This document shows, in pieces, positions 1 through 9,048 of a DNA stretch of 64,000 nt. The stretch's first letter is position 1; the number at the start of each line of letters is the position of its first letter. The notes below the pieces were generated by a model. The model was given only the letters and a program-made list of their open reading frames with translations, was not told where the DNA came from and searched no databases. Both the position numbers and the translations under genes were made by a program. The stretch comes from a virus: IMG/VR virus record IMGVR_UViG_3300030117_007745, positions 48,655 to 112,654 of that record. One strand, written 5' to 3'.

Positions 1-3000
1 ATCGACAATGCAATCATTCGGCATTGTAACACTAACCCAGTATTCCCCATCAGCTCTGTGATAATATGGCTGATCCATATCTCTATACCAAGTTGGGATT
101 AGGGCCTCTGCCATTTCGGACATAAATGTCACAAGAGTTCCTTTAAGTGGCCGATTCGGAAATCTTTGCTCAAAGAATATTTTATAAGATGTTTTAGCGC
201 TGGGTGATATAGGTCTTAAAAACTTTGGATGTATGAAACCCTCTTTCCCATTGTGAGTAGAGGAGGGGTCTCTTACAACAATCTTGTTATACTCGCCTTT
301 GCCATTAACCCACTCTTTTAGAACTTTTACAGTTGTGTTATCATCTAAGTAGCCAACATTTGGCGCATTTGGGCCCGGGGCTTCTTTAAATCTAACTGTG
401 GGAACATTGAAATCTGAAAGGCAAATGTAACTAGTTACAGCAAATATGTCTTCTGGAGATTGTTCCAATATTTGGGTTGCTTTTTCTGTTACGACATCCG
501 GTGGGAATGGGGGGCAGTCAAAATCTGGATTTGATCCAAAAAGAGATGGAAAGTCATTCAAGTCCACTCCCAAAGAAGTAGAAAAATCATAATCTCCACT
601 TTCATAAGTTTCAATTAAATCGGCAGATGAAACATTTCCATTTGATTTTCCTAATAATTCTGTTATGACAAATCCTGCGTTCTCATACTCTTCTACAGTT
701 CCATCAAAAGAAGCAACCCCTTGCCCAACCATGTCCATTATAAGTTTTCTTTCGTCAATATCAAGTTCAACAACGTATCTTACTTCAACATAGCCGTAAT
801 GGCCGAAGCCAGCAAAAGAAGGCTCTGCAATAATCTTTACAGCCGCAGATGTAACTTCTTCCATAGGCTTGTTTTTGTAACTTCCCAGTTGGGCTATTCC
901 ACTAGTTGTCTGGGGTGTATTGGAGCCAGCGAACGGATCAACGCGAGTTGCTATAGTTTGATTATCTGTGCATGGGTAAATCCTCAATCCCGTCACCCAC
1001 TCTGGTATTCCATAGTTTACAATTGCCGTCAAAGATGGGTTCTGAGAAAAGGCTTCTTTTAATGCGTCTTCTTTATCTTTAAATTCGTTTAACTTTTTCC
1101 ATTCAATTTGGCTAATTTCTTGTTTAGTGCCAGCATCATATTTCCAAATTGGAAATGCCAAAGGAGATTCTTGATTAATTTTAAGATCAGGTTGATCGCC
1201 ACTGTCTCCATCTGTTTCATTGTAGTCCTTGATAACGAGGTTAGCGCTTTCACCAGTAAGGGAGCCAGTTTCCTTATAAATATCAATTTGATCTTGCTTA
1301 ATGGTACCATCTTCACCCATGGCGATAGCAGGGAGGCTCGCATCGGATAGGCCCAATTCTGAATATGTGAAGCCTTTAAGAAGAGCCTTTATCTCTTCAG
1401 ATGATAAGTTCGGATTCAAGATAGAGGGATAATACATTGGGGCCGCAGGTGCATTAAAAACATCGACATCCAGCTCATTTGCTAGGGTTGCGGCTGGATT
1501 AAGATAAGCTAAAACATTGCCGGTCTGATAGCCAGATGGCCTTTTTAAGAACATATAACTCAACAACTTTGTGGAAAAAAATACAGATTTTTCCAACATG
1601 TTAAAGCCATCGTCAGAATCTGCATGCTTGCTGTATTCTCCAACCATTTCACTCGGGATGTAATGAGATCCGCCGCCAGAAATATCTTCTGAATTAGGAA
1701 GAATTCCTTTTGTTTGCACCGGCAATTGTTCTTTTTGAAGTGGAGAAAAATACCCATTAACGGCAAATTGGTACTTATCGAAGTGGTATCCTCCTTTGCC
1801 TTGTGGATTTAAAAAATAGTCTAGGTGTAATTGTGTTTTAAATATGACTGAGAACTTATTTCTGAAATATCGTATAGTAGGATCTTCATTTTGATTCTTG
1901 ATGTCATAAAATGCTAGGGCTGCCTTTGTTTTGTCCAAAGAACCAATTATGTGTGTTGGCCCTAACTTATCATATTTATAAGATTCAATTGGTTGGCTAG
2001 AAATTTGCTTAAATTCTTGAAGTTCCCATCCTAGTCTAAATTTCCTTAAAAAACTCTTGTTCTGTAATCCATCCGGAGATTCTAGGGCTTCTGGAGTTAT
2101 TATGTCCGATGCATTAAGAGGTGTGCTAACTGTGCCACCTCCCGCCGGCGATGGTATGCGTCCCTGAGTCATAAACATAGGGACAACATCTCTAACATAT
2201 TTAAAAATTCTCGGATATATTTTATTAAGAGTTTTAGCTGGATCTTCTCTAAAAGGCAATAAATTTTGTGGTGCTACGTCTAAATTTGATGGCACAAGCT
2301 TATAAAGAGATGCTATGTTGGCTGTTTTAAAATCGATTGGAACTTGAGAATCTGGGTCGTCTACTTGCTCGATATAGCTCGCAGGATAGTGTTGCCAATC
2401 AGAAGAATTGTTAAAAGTGTCGCCTAATGTCAAGGACAAAGAGTTTAGCAAACTATCATCTATAAAAGCGTTTGGAGTCATTTGCTGTCTCCAAGTGTAG
2501 TTTCCTAGGGTTGTTTGGGCACTGCTATATAGATAGAACGCTTTTGTTCCGGGGATATATTCTCCCTGATAGTTGAAATTGCCGTCTGCCGTTGATGGAG
2601 CCCATGCTCTGCTGTATGTTCTATCTATAGGATTGCTTTCGTGACTCCATTTCCCGTAAAATCTAAGGTCCATTTGTTGAAATCCTTCGATTGTGGAATC
2701 GTTTTCTACTTTAAGGCCGGAAGCTTGGGCGTCAACACCTATTGGCTCAACATATGAAAACGACCCTCCTATGGAGGCTTGGGTCTCGCCATTGCCCAAG
2801 GATCCGTGAAGAAAATTAAAAAACTCTTTCACAGGATTATAAGATGGAGACTCGGTATTTATAGCAGTTGTGTTAAGTTTTTCAGGAATTGTTCCAAAAA
2901 TATTCTCGGGAGGAGATTGAGGGACATCATCAACAAAGGATGGCAATTCTCCAAGTTCCCCAAGTTGATATAGGCCCTTTGCGTATTCAATGAAAACAGC

Positions 3001-3591
3001 CTTGGGAGTTGCATCAAACTCAGAAGCTCCCAGCTCGTTTCCCGGTAGATCTGCGTTGTCTGCCATAAAAATACTAGTGGCTCCATCTTCAACTTGTACA
3101 GAATTAAGGCCAAAGGACTTATCTCTACTTGCGACTCTACGGCGTATCTGGAACCTATTGTCACCAAATTTTGTAGCATTTATTTGTAGATAATTCTCAT
3201 CAACAAATATTCCGGAATTAAGGTTTGCCACTGGAAATCCGAAATAGTTATACAATAAGCCATATCTGATTGCCTTGCTCAAGGCACCATTTTCAGTAAT
3301 TAATCTAGCAAAATCTTCAGGACCATAGTTTCTATAAACGTTTTGAAAAGACAACATCCCCTCTTTTCCCGGCACAGGAGAGGTTTCTTCAGCAACTGCA
3401 TCGTATAAAGGCAATCTAATGACAACCGACGACTTTATCTTTATTGGATTATTTGGTGGCTTTTGTTTGAAATAGAATTTATTTGGCAGAAATGAATTGC
3501 TGTCAACAAGGTAGTCTTCTACGAGGTCTTGGCCTGCTAGTTTAACTTCTTTATCGCCTATTACAACTATTTTAGGTGGTTTTATTGCCAT
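1..3591 (-). CDS. Large tail/baseplate structural protein, partial (C-terminus beyond window)
   Basis: An open frame of 1197 codons runs from an ATG at 3591 through position 1 with no stop, so the protein is longer than what is visible. It starts MAIKPPKIVVIGDKEV. Most of it is not recognisable. Residues about 1077-1120 look like a bacterial SH3 (SH3b) fold (VGYLDD, TVKVLKEW, GFIHPKFLRPI), a domain often used to bind cell walls or other structural proteins. It is followed upstream by two spike-type genes and the sigma factor, which suggests a baseplate or tail structural role. A TATAAATA box at 3637-3644 lies 46 bases before the start and would make it a late gene. Function inferred from context only. 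Confidence 0.7.
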   Translation of the reverse strand, partial: MAIKPPKIVVIGDKEVKLAGQDLVEDYLVDSNSFLPNKFYFKQKPPNNPIKIKSSVVIRLPLYDAVAEETSPVPGKEGMLSFQNVYRNYGPEDFARLITENGALSKAIRYGLLYNYFGFPVANLNSGIFVDENYLQINATKFGDNRFQIRRRVASRDKSFGLNSVQVEDGATSIFMADNADLPGNELGASEFDATPKAVFIEYAKGLYQLGELGELPSFVDDVPQSPPENIFGTIPEKLNTTAINTESPSYNPVKEFFNFLHGSLGNGETQASIGGSFSYVEPIGVDAQASGLKVENDSTIEGFQQMDLRFYGKWSHESNPIDRTYSRAWAPSTADGNFNYQGEYIPGTKAFYLYSSAQTTLGNYTWRQQMTPNAFIDDSLLNSLSLTLGDTFNNSSDWQHYPASYIEQVDDPDSQVPIDFKTANIASLYKLVPSNLDVAPQNLLPFREDPAKTLNKIYPRIFKYVRDVVPMFMTQGRIPSPAGGGTVSTPLNASDIITPEALESPDGLQNKSFLRKFRLGWELQEFKQISSQPIESYKYDKLGPTHIIGSLDKTKAALAFYDIKNQNEDPTIRYFRNKFSVIFKTQLHLDYFLNPQGKGGYHFDKYQFAVNGYFSPLQKEQLPVQTKGILPNSEDISGGGSHYIPSEMVGEYSKHADSDDGFNMLEKSVFFSTKLLSYMFLKRPSGYQTGNVLAYLNPAATLANELDVDVFNAPAAPMYYPSILNPNLSSEEIKALLKGFTYSELGLSDASLPAIAMGEDGTIKQDQIDIYKETGSLTGESANLVIKDYNETDGDSGDQPDLKINQESPLAFPIWKYDAGTKQEISQIEWKKLNEFKDKEDALKEAFSQNPSLTAIVNYGIPEWVTGLRIYPCTDNQTIATRVDPFAGSNTPQTTSGIAQLGSYKNKPMEEVTSAAVKIIAEPSFAGFGHYGYVEVRYVVELDIDERKLIMDMVGQGVASFDGTVEEYENAGFVITELLGKSNGNVSSADLIETYESGDYDFSTSLGVDLNDFPSLFGSNPDFDCPPFPPDVVTEKATQILEQSPEDIFAVTSYICLSDFNVPTVRFKEAPGPNAPNVGYLDDNTTVKVLKEWVNGKGEYNKIVVRDPSSTHNGKEGFIHPKFLRPISPSAKTSYKIFFEQRFPNRPLKGTLVTFMSEMAEALIPTWYRDMDQPYYHRADGEYWVSVTMPNDCIVD

Positions 3592-3613
3592 TATTTACTT
3601 TACCTGTTCTTTA

Positions 3614-4585
3614 CTAGTTTACATGATTCGCTTTGCTATTTATATACCTAGCACCATATGGATTTAAAAATTCAATCTCTTCAGAAATATTATTAAAAGT
3701 TTGTACAATCTGAGATGGTATATCAGAAACTATTCTCTTTATCTGAGAATTGATTGTATAAATACCAAGTTCGATTGAAGGGATTGCTACTCCGGGACCT
3801 GCTGCGCCGCCTGTGGTGTGTGTATGGCAAGCTAGCATAGATTCTAGAGCTGCCTGACCTAGGGTTAGCGAATGAATCATCTGAGCCAGTCTTCTACTAT
3901 CGTCTACCATATACTTTAATAACTGCGCTAAATTTTCACCCTTTACCATTGGCTGCAAATCTGAATCATCATCTCCGGCGATGATGTCAACACCAAGTAT
4001 AACATCCATTCTTCCGCCCATTGAATTTTTTTCATCAGGTCTGGTAACCAATTTTATACCTTCTCTGGCCATAATTCTAACATTATCGGCCTTGATTCCT
4101 ATACCAGATCTACCTCTGGGGTTTCCAATTTTTCCGGGAACTAATCCAAAATTTAAATCTATGTCTGTTCTTTCTGAAATATATATTCTCGCTGAGTCTG
4201 CTACAAAATCATTATCGACTTTTAGTGTTTTATCTTTTTTGTCAACTCTCCTAGCATTTCTCCCTGATCTACCTACTACTAAATCAATTGCACTAGCGCC
4301 GCCAGCACCGATTCCGCCATATCCGCTGCCGGCCTCTCCGGGTCGGTCGCGGCCTAAAACTATGTAACTATTGTTTTGCCCTTCGTATACTGTCTCGCAT
4401 TCTACTTCATTAAAAATTGGTTTTGGTTCAATCTTTTTTTTACCCATCAAACCGCTAGCATGATAGAAGAATGGTTCTTCTGGAATCTGATCGAGTCTTT
4501 CTTTTAAGTTTTTAGACAGGGCTTCAATATAGGGTCCTTCATTAAGCTGAACTCTTTCCCCACCATCGTCATATGATATTCCCAT
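3614..4585 (-). CDS. Baseplate/tail spike-like structural protein
   Basis: A 323-residue protein starting MGISYDDG after a good GGGAGG ribosome site. The centre contains repeated short beta-like stretches (ARIYISERTDIDLNFGL, GIGIKADNVRIMAREGIKLVTR) similar to beta-helical or gp5-like spike segments of phage baseplates. Near residue 253 there is a CHTHTTGG motif, a pattern often seen at metal- or trimer-stabilised positions in spike proteins. It lies 14 bases downstream of the spike/DUF2272 gene and directly upstream of the large tail gene, which supports a baseplate role. No catalytic domain is seen. The exact component cannot be assigned. Confidence 0.6.
   Translation of the reverse strand: MGISYDDGGERVQLNEGPYIEALSKNLKERLDQIPEEPFFYHASGLMGKKKIEPKPIFNEVECETVYEGQNNSYIVLGRDRPGEAGSGYGGIGAGGASAIDLVVGRSGRNARRVDKKDKTLKVDNDFVADSARIYISERTDIDLNFGLVPGKIGNPRGRSGIGIKADNVRIMAREGIKLVTRPDEKNSMGGRMDVILGVDIIAGDDDSDLQPMVKGENLAQLLKYMVDDSRRLAQMIHSLTLGQAALESMLACHTHTTGGAAGPGVAIPSIELGIYTINSQIKRIVSDIPSQIVQTFNNISEEIEFLNPYGARYINSKANHVN
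3637..3644 (-). promoter_or_regulatory. T4-type late promoter box TATAAATA
   Basis: Reading on the minus strand the sequence is TATAAATA, the exact -10 consensus used by T4 gp55 holoenzyme. It lies at the end of the preceding gene and about 46 bases before the start of the large tail gene. A gp55-like sigma factor is encoded nearby at 6299-6982. Confidence 0.45.
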
Positions 4586-4599
4586 AGATCTACCTCCCC

Positions 4600-5982
4600 T
4601 TATGCAACCGCTTCTGATTTTGGAAGTGCTTTGTATTTTAATATCACTTCGTAGTCTTCCTTGCCATCACTACCTTTAACGCTTGCATAGGTACCATCCG
4701 CCAGATTCAAACGCAATTCTGCGGCAATTTTTCCTGTTGCTTTGCCGGATGGGCCCAAATTTCCCCCCGCTAATAATGCCCTGTCGCCCTCTATTTTATA
4801 AACCACATCGCCATGGCTGGCTGCCGGTTGTTTCTTATTGTTCTTTGGAAATCTTGGTTTTACTAGAATATCCCCAATGTTTGCCACAATTTTACCGGGC
4901 TGATCTCCTAATAATGAGTATGCTTTCCATGGACTACTTGCGGAGGTTTTTCCCTTTGTATCACCATTGGCACCAATATAAAAATAATGTGATTGCCTAC
5001 CAGAAAATTCTAAATCTCTAAAAATATAAGAAATAAATGCAGCGCTCCATGGTGCATCGTTTTTGTATTTCTTAGCTGGGTTTGCGTTTACGTTCTTCCA
5101 GTATTCTGCTATCCTGTCATACTCGGGCCGGCCGGGCTTATACTTTCCATTTCCCTCGTGCTTGCCATTCCAAAAATCTAATTCTTCTTGGGCTGCTTTG
5201 GTGACTTCTGTGTAATCTGTTCCCACTATAATCTTTCCTTCAGGGATTACTCTATCTTTATTAGCTAATCTCTCAGAGATTTTAGTTATAAAATTTTTAG
5301 CGTATCCGGGGGGAGGCGCTGTTCCAGTGTACTCTGAGCCGTCTCCTTCTTCCACTTCTTCTTCGCCGCCGGGGGCTGTCTCCTCCGGCGGTACAGTTTC
5401 TTCTTTTTTAAATGCCTCGGTAGATAAAATAGTTTCTCTTGCGGGAAGCTGGGGTGTTCTGCTATCAACGATATCAATATAGATTCCACCATTCATCGTT
5501 TCTTTATTCTGAAAGTCAACCCACACCAATTGCCCCCTAGATGGCACACTGACTTCAGCTGTTTGCGCTGTGAACAAAGGATATTGATTTATGATGTCAT
5601 GATCGGGACTAGAAGTAGAATCATTTGGTAAGTCTTGAGGTATTGGCAAGCATGCATGAATTTCAGGTACTCTGACTCTAATTTGCACGAGGGCCGGCCC
5701 ATCTGATGCTATATCGCCATGGATAATTGAATTTGTTGTCGCATGCCAACTAGTTGGGTCCATTGCAGCACCTTGATTTGTATACCCCTCAACTCTTAAA
5801 ACTATTCCAACCATCGGGCCCGGGTTTGCTAGGTCCTGTGTTCCAAGTGTATCTTTGGCAGTTTTCATCATCGTGCTAAAAAAACTGACTTCATCAGTAT
5901 CATAACTTTTTTTATGCTGACTATCAAAAGACGGGTTTAGGACTCCGTACCCTGCGTCAAGCATTTTATATCTACTAACCAT
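4600..5982 (-). CDS. Baseplate spike with OB-fold and DUF2272 wall-degrading domain
   Basis: Residues about 50-190 resemble the OB-fold of T4 gp5-type spikes (VRVPEIHACLPIP, VSVPSRGQLVWVDF). A Glu/Pro-rich linker at about 195-225 (EEEVEEGDGSEY) leads to a C-terminal region with the DUF2272/NlpC-like signature (IAEYWKN, then PWSAAFISYIFRD and later SHGDVVYKIEG), a predicted peptidoglycan hydrolase. This arrangement would let the spike open the cell wall during injection, like the lysozyme domain of T4 gp5. I chose the ATG at 5982, six bases inside an upstream TTG, because AAGGGGG stands at proper distance. It overlaps the preceding small gene by eight bases. Confidence 0.7.
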   Translation of the reverse strand: MVSRYKMLDAGYGVLNPSFDSQHKKSYDTDEVSFFSTMMKTAKDTLGTQDLANPGPMVGIVLRVEGYTNQGAAMDPTSWHATTNSIIHGDIASDGPALVQIRVRVPEIHACLPIPQDLPNDSTSSPDHDIINQYPLFTAQTAEVSVPSRGQLVWVDFQNKETMNGGIYIDIVDSRTPQLPARETILSTEAFKKEETVPPEETAPGGEEEVEEGDGSEYTGTAPPPGYAKNFITKISERLANKDRVIPEGKIIVGTDYTEVTKAAQEELDFWNGKHEGNGKYKPGRPEYDRIAEYWKNVNANPAKKYKNDAPWSAAFISYIFRDLEFSGRQSHYFYIGANGDTKGKTSASSPWKAYSLLGDQPGKIVANIGDILVKPRFPKNNKKQPAASHGDVVYKIEGDRALLAGGNLGPSGKATGKIAAELRLNLADGTYASVKGSDGKEDYEVILKYKALPKSEAVA

Positions 5983-6265
5983 CGCCAACCCCCTTTATAA
6001 GATCAAATAGTTCATTTTTATCTTGATCCGTCAGTCCCTGTTCTGCTCCGGCTTTCTTTTGTAGCAATGCACTAATCTTTACTAATTGCTCATTTGATCT
6101 TTGCAAAGTTTCAACGTATTTTGCTGCTATAGTGCCGACAGATCCCTTTTTGTCATCGTCTTTTTTCATATACTCCATCAACTCCATTAATAAAGTTGTG
6201 GTGATTGCTCTATCGCTACGTATGTTTTTAATTGCTTCGTCTATGTATGCTTCCAAATCTTTCAT
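5975..6265 (-). CDS. Small helical phage protein of unknown function
   Basis: 96 residues, predicted largely helical and charged (KKDDDKKGSVGTIAAKYVETLQ). No family recognised. It heads the baseplate pair and overlaps the next gene by eight bases, so it may be a small tail or chaperone component. There is no Shine-Dalgarno sequence; an ACTATTTA motif at 6274-6281 stands just before the start. Confidence 0.55.
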   Translation of the reverse strand: MKDLEAYIDEAIKNIRSDRAITTTLLMELMEYMKKDDDKKGSVGTIAAKYVETLQRSNEQLVKISALLQKKAGAEQGLTDQDKNELFDLIKGVGDG

Positions 6266-6273
6266 AACAAAAA

Positions 6274-6281
6274 TAAATAGT
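6274..6281 (-). promoter_or_regulatory. ACTATTTA motif, candidate late promoter
   Basis: Minus-strand ACTATTTA nine bases before the ATG at 6265, a start with no ribosome site. The same octamer precedes four other gene starts in the window (41963, 46749, 51113, 43426). Confidence 0.35.
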
Positions 6282-6298
6282 TGTGCATTAAAAAAGTA

Positions 6299-6982
6299 TT
6301 ATAAATCGCCTCTGTCCCATTTCTTTTTAAAAACTCTATATTTTATTCTCATCTTGTTTAGATTGTTGACTACCTGTTTTGTATTAAGGCCAGTAATCTC
6401 TCTTATATAAAAATATATTGCTTTTTTATTAAAAATGTCTATTCGATCTGGGTTTGAGAAAATTAATCTAATTGCCTCGTATACCTTCTCTTCATTAGGC
6501 TTCATGTTAGAAGTTTCCCAAGAATTAACCTCTTGCCAAAAACTCATCCAAAATTCCTTTTCAACCCTCTTTGATTCATATTCATTTACAACAGTAAATT
6601 GTCTTATCTCTACATTTTTTGGTATTTGATCAAACTTTACTTCTCTTTTGTTTTCTAAAGTTGTTTTTTTAACCTTGTGGATAAACCAATTTTTAGTAAT
6701 AACACTAAAATATGAAAAAGCTTTAGAGCCTTTGTTTGGATCGTACTTATCTAATATGGTTGTAAGCCATATCTTACAATCATCTTTTAGCACTTCTATG
6801 TTTGGGAGGTTGGTAAATTTATAAGTGTAGATAATTTTATCTACCATTTCACTAAATGCAGGCTCTATATATTCAATATATAAATCAGTTCTTATCTTTA
6901 TATCATTTGTATTCGCATACTTAACGATTGCATCTTCATGAACCTGTGTAAAGTATAAGTTTTTCTTTTTTGCTTTTGGCAT
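6299..6982 (-). CDS. gp55-like late RNA polymerase sigma factor
   Basis: 227 residues. The segment around residues 80-105 (DKYDPNKGSKAFSYFSVITKNWFIHKVKK) matches the region 2-like core of T4 gp55-type sigma factors, with the D-P-x-K-G-x-x-A-F-x-Y-F pattern. The C-terminal part (ITGLNTKQVVNNLNKMRIKYRVFKKKW) looks like a helix-turn-helix of region 4 type. It would redirect the host polymerase to late promoters. The start codon overlaps the stop of the previous gene (TAATG). Its presence next to tail genes fits T4-like gene order only loosely. Confidence 0.72.
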   Translation of the reverse strand: MPKAKKKNLYFTQVHEDAIVKYANTNDIKIRTDLYIEYIEPAFSEMVDKIIYTYKFTNLPNIEVLKDDCKIWLTTILDKYDPNKGSKAFSYFSVITKNWFIHKVKKTTLENKREVKFDQIPKNVEIRQFTVVNEYESKRVEKEFWMSFWQEVNSWETSNMKPNEEKVYEAIRLIFSNPDRIDIFNKKAIYFYIREITGLNTKQVVNNLNKMRIKYRVFKKKWDRGDL

Positions 6983-7281
6983 TATTCTTGTTCTTCATCT
7001 TCTAGGCCTTCGTTCGTTAGTGTATAGATGTCTTCAAATTCTTTTATATCTTCTATTACTTGCTTTGAGTGCCTGATCAAAGAACCTAGTGTTTCGTCTC
7101 CATAATATGTCTCCAAGGAATGTAAATTATCCAAGTGACTAGAGAAATTTTTGGCACTAACCAATAAAGATCCAATGCTATCAGAAACGTATAACAATTT
7201 TGCTAGCATCTTCCTAATATACCATATTAAAAGTGCGTTAATTCCCAAAGATAGAACTAGGGAAAAGATAAGTATACTCAA
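6982..7281 (-). CDS. Small membrane-anchored phage protein
   Basis: 99 residues with one N-terminal membrane helix (LIFSLVLSLGINALLIWYI) followed by a charged cytoplasmic part containing YYGDETLGSLIRHSKQVIEDI. Comparable one-helix proteins with a D-x-x-x-x-x-L-I-x-H-x-K segment are common beside T4-like late genes, but their job is unknown to me. Translation starts at a TTG with AAGGAG eight bases before it; that TTG overlaps the stop of the preceding gene (TTGA). Confidence 0.6.
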   Translation of the reverse strand: MSILIFSLVLSLGINALLIWYIRKMLAKLLYVSDSIGSLLVSAKNFSSHLDNLHSLETYYGDETLGSLIRHSKQVIEDIKEFEDIYTLTNEGLEDEEQE

Positions 7282-7520
7282 TTTTTATACTCCTTTCTCA
7301 TTTGTTCTTTATCCTCACGAACTTGCTGCTTGGCATCTTCAATGTGCTGCTTAACAACTTTACCAGCGTTATTGCTATTTAAATAAATTGGGACTTCTGG
7401 TATTTTATTTAGTGCATTTTGGGCCCCGCATGCTTCGCAGTCAGTTCGGTCCTCACTCATTGAATGAAAAACCTCAAAAACCTCTTCACATTCAGAGCAC
7501 TCATACACATAGCTAGGCAT
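7278..7520 (-). CDS. FmdB-type zinc-ribbon protein
   Basis: 80 residues beginning MPSYVYECSECEEVFEVFHSM, the hallmark of the FmdB/CxxC_CxxC_SSSS regulatory zinc ribbon. Cys8 and Cys11 (CSEC) pair with Cys30 and Cys33 (CEAC) to bind zinc. The rest is a charged helix (KQHIEDAKQQVREDKEQMRKEYKN). Such proteins are widespread in large phages; a nucleic-acid or protein-binding regulatory role is possible but not shown. Confidence 0.75.
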   Translation of the reverse strand: MPSYVYECSECEEVFEVFHSMSEDRTDCEACGAQNALNKIPEVPIYLNSNNAGKVVKQHIEDAKQQVREDKEQMRKEYKN

Positions 7521-7522
7521 TA

Positions 7523-7723
7523 CTATACCTCTTCAGCTACTTCTTCGCTGCCCATCTTTACAAGTGGAGGATTTTTTACGTAAAGTTGTGCCTCATCACC
7601 TTCTTTATCGGCTGCGGGTACAAATTCAAAACCCTTAATTACGGGAACAATATCGCTTTGCTCCAAAATGCTCTTTTGTAGTGCCATCATAACGGCCCCC
7701 ACTGCTTGATCTGAAAGTTTCAT
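7523..7723 (-). CDS. Small conserved phage protein (MKLSDQAVGAVMMALQKS type)
   Basis: 66 residues. An upstream ATG at 7738 exists, but the ATG at 7723 has GGTAGGAG seven bases before it and gives the natural start MKLSDQAVGA. I recall similar short proteins in marine T4-like phages, of unknown function. It follows the dehydratase gene closely and precedes the zinc ribbon gene, so it is the border between sugar genes and structural genes. Confidence 0.6.
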   Translation of the reverse strand: MKLSDQAVGAVMMALQKSILEQSDIVPVIKGFEFVPAADKEGDEAQLYVKNPPLVKMGSEEVAEEV

Positions 7724-7731
7724 ATATTCTC

Positions 7732-8688
7732 CTACCATTTAAAATTATCTATGTAGAATTTTACCATCTTTTCTACTTCTTCGTTAAATATTTTTTCAGG
7801 TTTCCAGCCCAAAGATCGCAACTTGTCATCATTTAGGGCATACCTTACGTCTTGTCCAAGCCTTTTGTAGCCAAGATCTACATATTGTTGCCAATTCTCG
7901 TCTGTTCCATGGTAAGCTTTGATGACTTTTCTAACAGTTTCCCTGTTTTCTTGCTCAAATCCGCCGGCGATGTTGTAAATTTCGTTTGTTTTTCCACTAT
8001 TTATGATAGTTACAACTGCATTTGCCGTATCTTCAGCATGTAACCAGTTTCTTATAGGCTTACCCTCATCATGAAGTCTAATTTTTTTACCTCTCATTAA
8101 AAGTTTGACTGTTAAAGGGACCAGTTTCTCTGGATACTGGTAAGAGCCATAGTTGTTTGTAGGTCGAAGGATAATATACTCTAATCCATAAGTTCTTGCC
8201 CAAGATTTTACAAGCATATCTGCGGCCGCTTTGGAGGCAGAGTATGGATTACTAGGGTTTAGGGGGTCAGTTTCTATGTGTTCTCCGTCTGCTATGTCAC
8301 CATACACTTCATCAGTACTAAATTGCAAAAATACGGGCCTTTCTACAACATTATTTGGCTTTTTTTTGATTAATTCTAATAAATTGTGCACTCCATCGAC
8401 ATTTGTTCTTAAAAATTCTTTACTATCAAGAATACTATTGCCAACATGAGTTTCTGCCGCAACATTAATGACATAATCGCAATCTGGTAAGCTCTTTAGC
8501 TCTGTTATATCCTCATCAATAAAAGTAAAGTTATCTTTATAATGAGTTTTGAATTTTCTGATCAAACTAGGGTTTGATGCGTATGTTTTGTTGTCTATAC
8601 CATACACTTTCCAGCCTTGACCTAAGCACTTATTCGTCACATGAGACCCAATAAACCCCAAACAACCTGTTATAACAACTAATTTCAT
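7732..8688 (-). CDS. dTDP-glucose 4,6-dehydratase-like enzyme
   Basis: 318 residues, extended short-chain dehydrogenase. The NAD-binding motif TGCLGFIGSH is at the N-terminus; the RmlB hallmarks FSTDEVYGD, the active-site YSASK and RPTNNYGSYQYPEKL follow in order. This enzyme class turns an NDP-hexose into NDP-4-keto-6-deoxyhexose, the entry step to rhamnose and many deoxysugars. RBS GGGAG. Last gene of the sugar operon. Length is slightly below typical RmlB (about 350). An RmlC-like epimerase at 19210 could be a partner. Substrate nucleotide is inferred. Confidence 0.85.
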   Translation of the reverse strand: MKLVVITGCLGFIGSHVTNKCLGQGWKVYGIDNKTYASNPSLIRKFKTHYKDNFTFIDEDITELKSLPDCDYVINVAAETHVGNSILDSKEFLRTNVDGVHNLLELIKKKPNNVVERPVFLQFSTDEVYGDIADGEHIETDPLNPSNPYSASKAAADMLVKSWARTYGLEYIILRPTNNYGSYQYPEKLVPLTVKLLMRGKKIRLHDEGKPIRNWLHAEDTANAVVTIINSGKTNEIYNIAGGFEQENRETVRKVIKAYHGTDENWQQYVDLGYKRLGQDVRYALNDDKLRSLGWKPEKIFNEEVEKMVKFYIDNFKW

Positions 8689-9048
8689 CTAATCTCCCTT
8701 GTGAATCCTGTGACTGTCACTATCGAAGTGTTGTGTTGAAAATTCAAACAATTCGGTGTCCTCTAAAGCTATCATTTGGTGCCTTAAACCTCTGTAAACA
8801 TGGAAGTTATCGCCTCTATTCAAGATTAACTCCTTTGCAGACTCAATATCATCTTCGTCAGAGTACTTAACCAACATTTTACCTGACTGAATATAAAATA
8901 CCTCGTCTTTTAACTCATGATAATGCCATGAACACCTCTTGCCCTTGACAAAATAGAGCAATTTTCCACAATATTCTTCATTATTTACGATCCACTTTTC
9001 AAATCCCCAACCTTTAGGGACAAATTTCATTGGTAAAGAAGTGTCCAT
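8689..9048 (-). CDS. Cupin, sugar-phosphate isomerase-like
   Basis: A single cupin barrel of about 119 residues: PKGWGFEKWIVNNEEYCGK is similar to the lid of the cupin domain of mannose-6-phosphate isomerase type II; metal ligands would be in SWHYHELKDEVFY (His-x-His and Glu), and GLRHQM. I chose the ATG at 9048 (MDTSLPMKF) because AAGGGG precedes it; an ATG at 9066 lacks a ribosome site. It overlaps the HAD gene by 35 bases. A sugar isomerase or epimerase role is plausible. Confidence 0.65.
   Translation of the reverse strand: MDTSLPMKFVPKGWGFEKWIVNNEEYCGKLLYFVKGKRCSWHYHELKDEVFYIQSGKMLVKYSDEDDIESAKELILNRGDNFHVYRGLRHQMIALEDTELFEFSTQHFDSDSHRIHKGD

Noticed and set aside
1274-2873. Other TATAAATA/TATTTATA strings in the leftmost gene
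   Set aside because: They lie inside coding sequence far from any start, so chance is likely.
3981-4367. Plus-strand 128-residue frame with Pro/Ile/Leu-rich sequence
   Set aside because: Shadow of the spike gene; no ribosome site and implausible composition.
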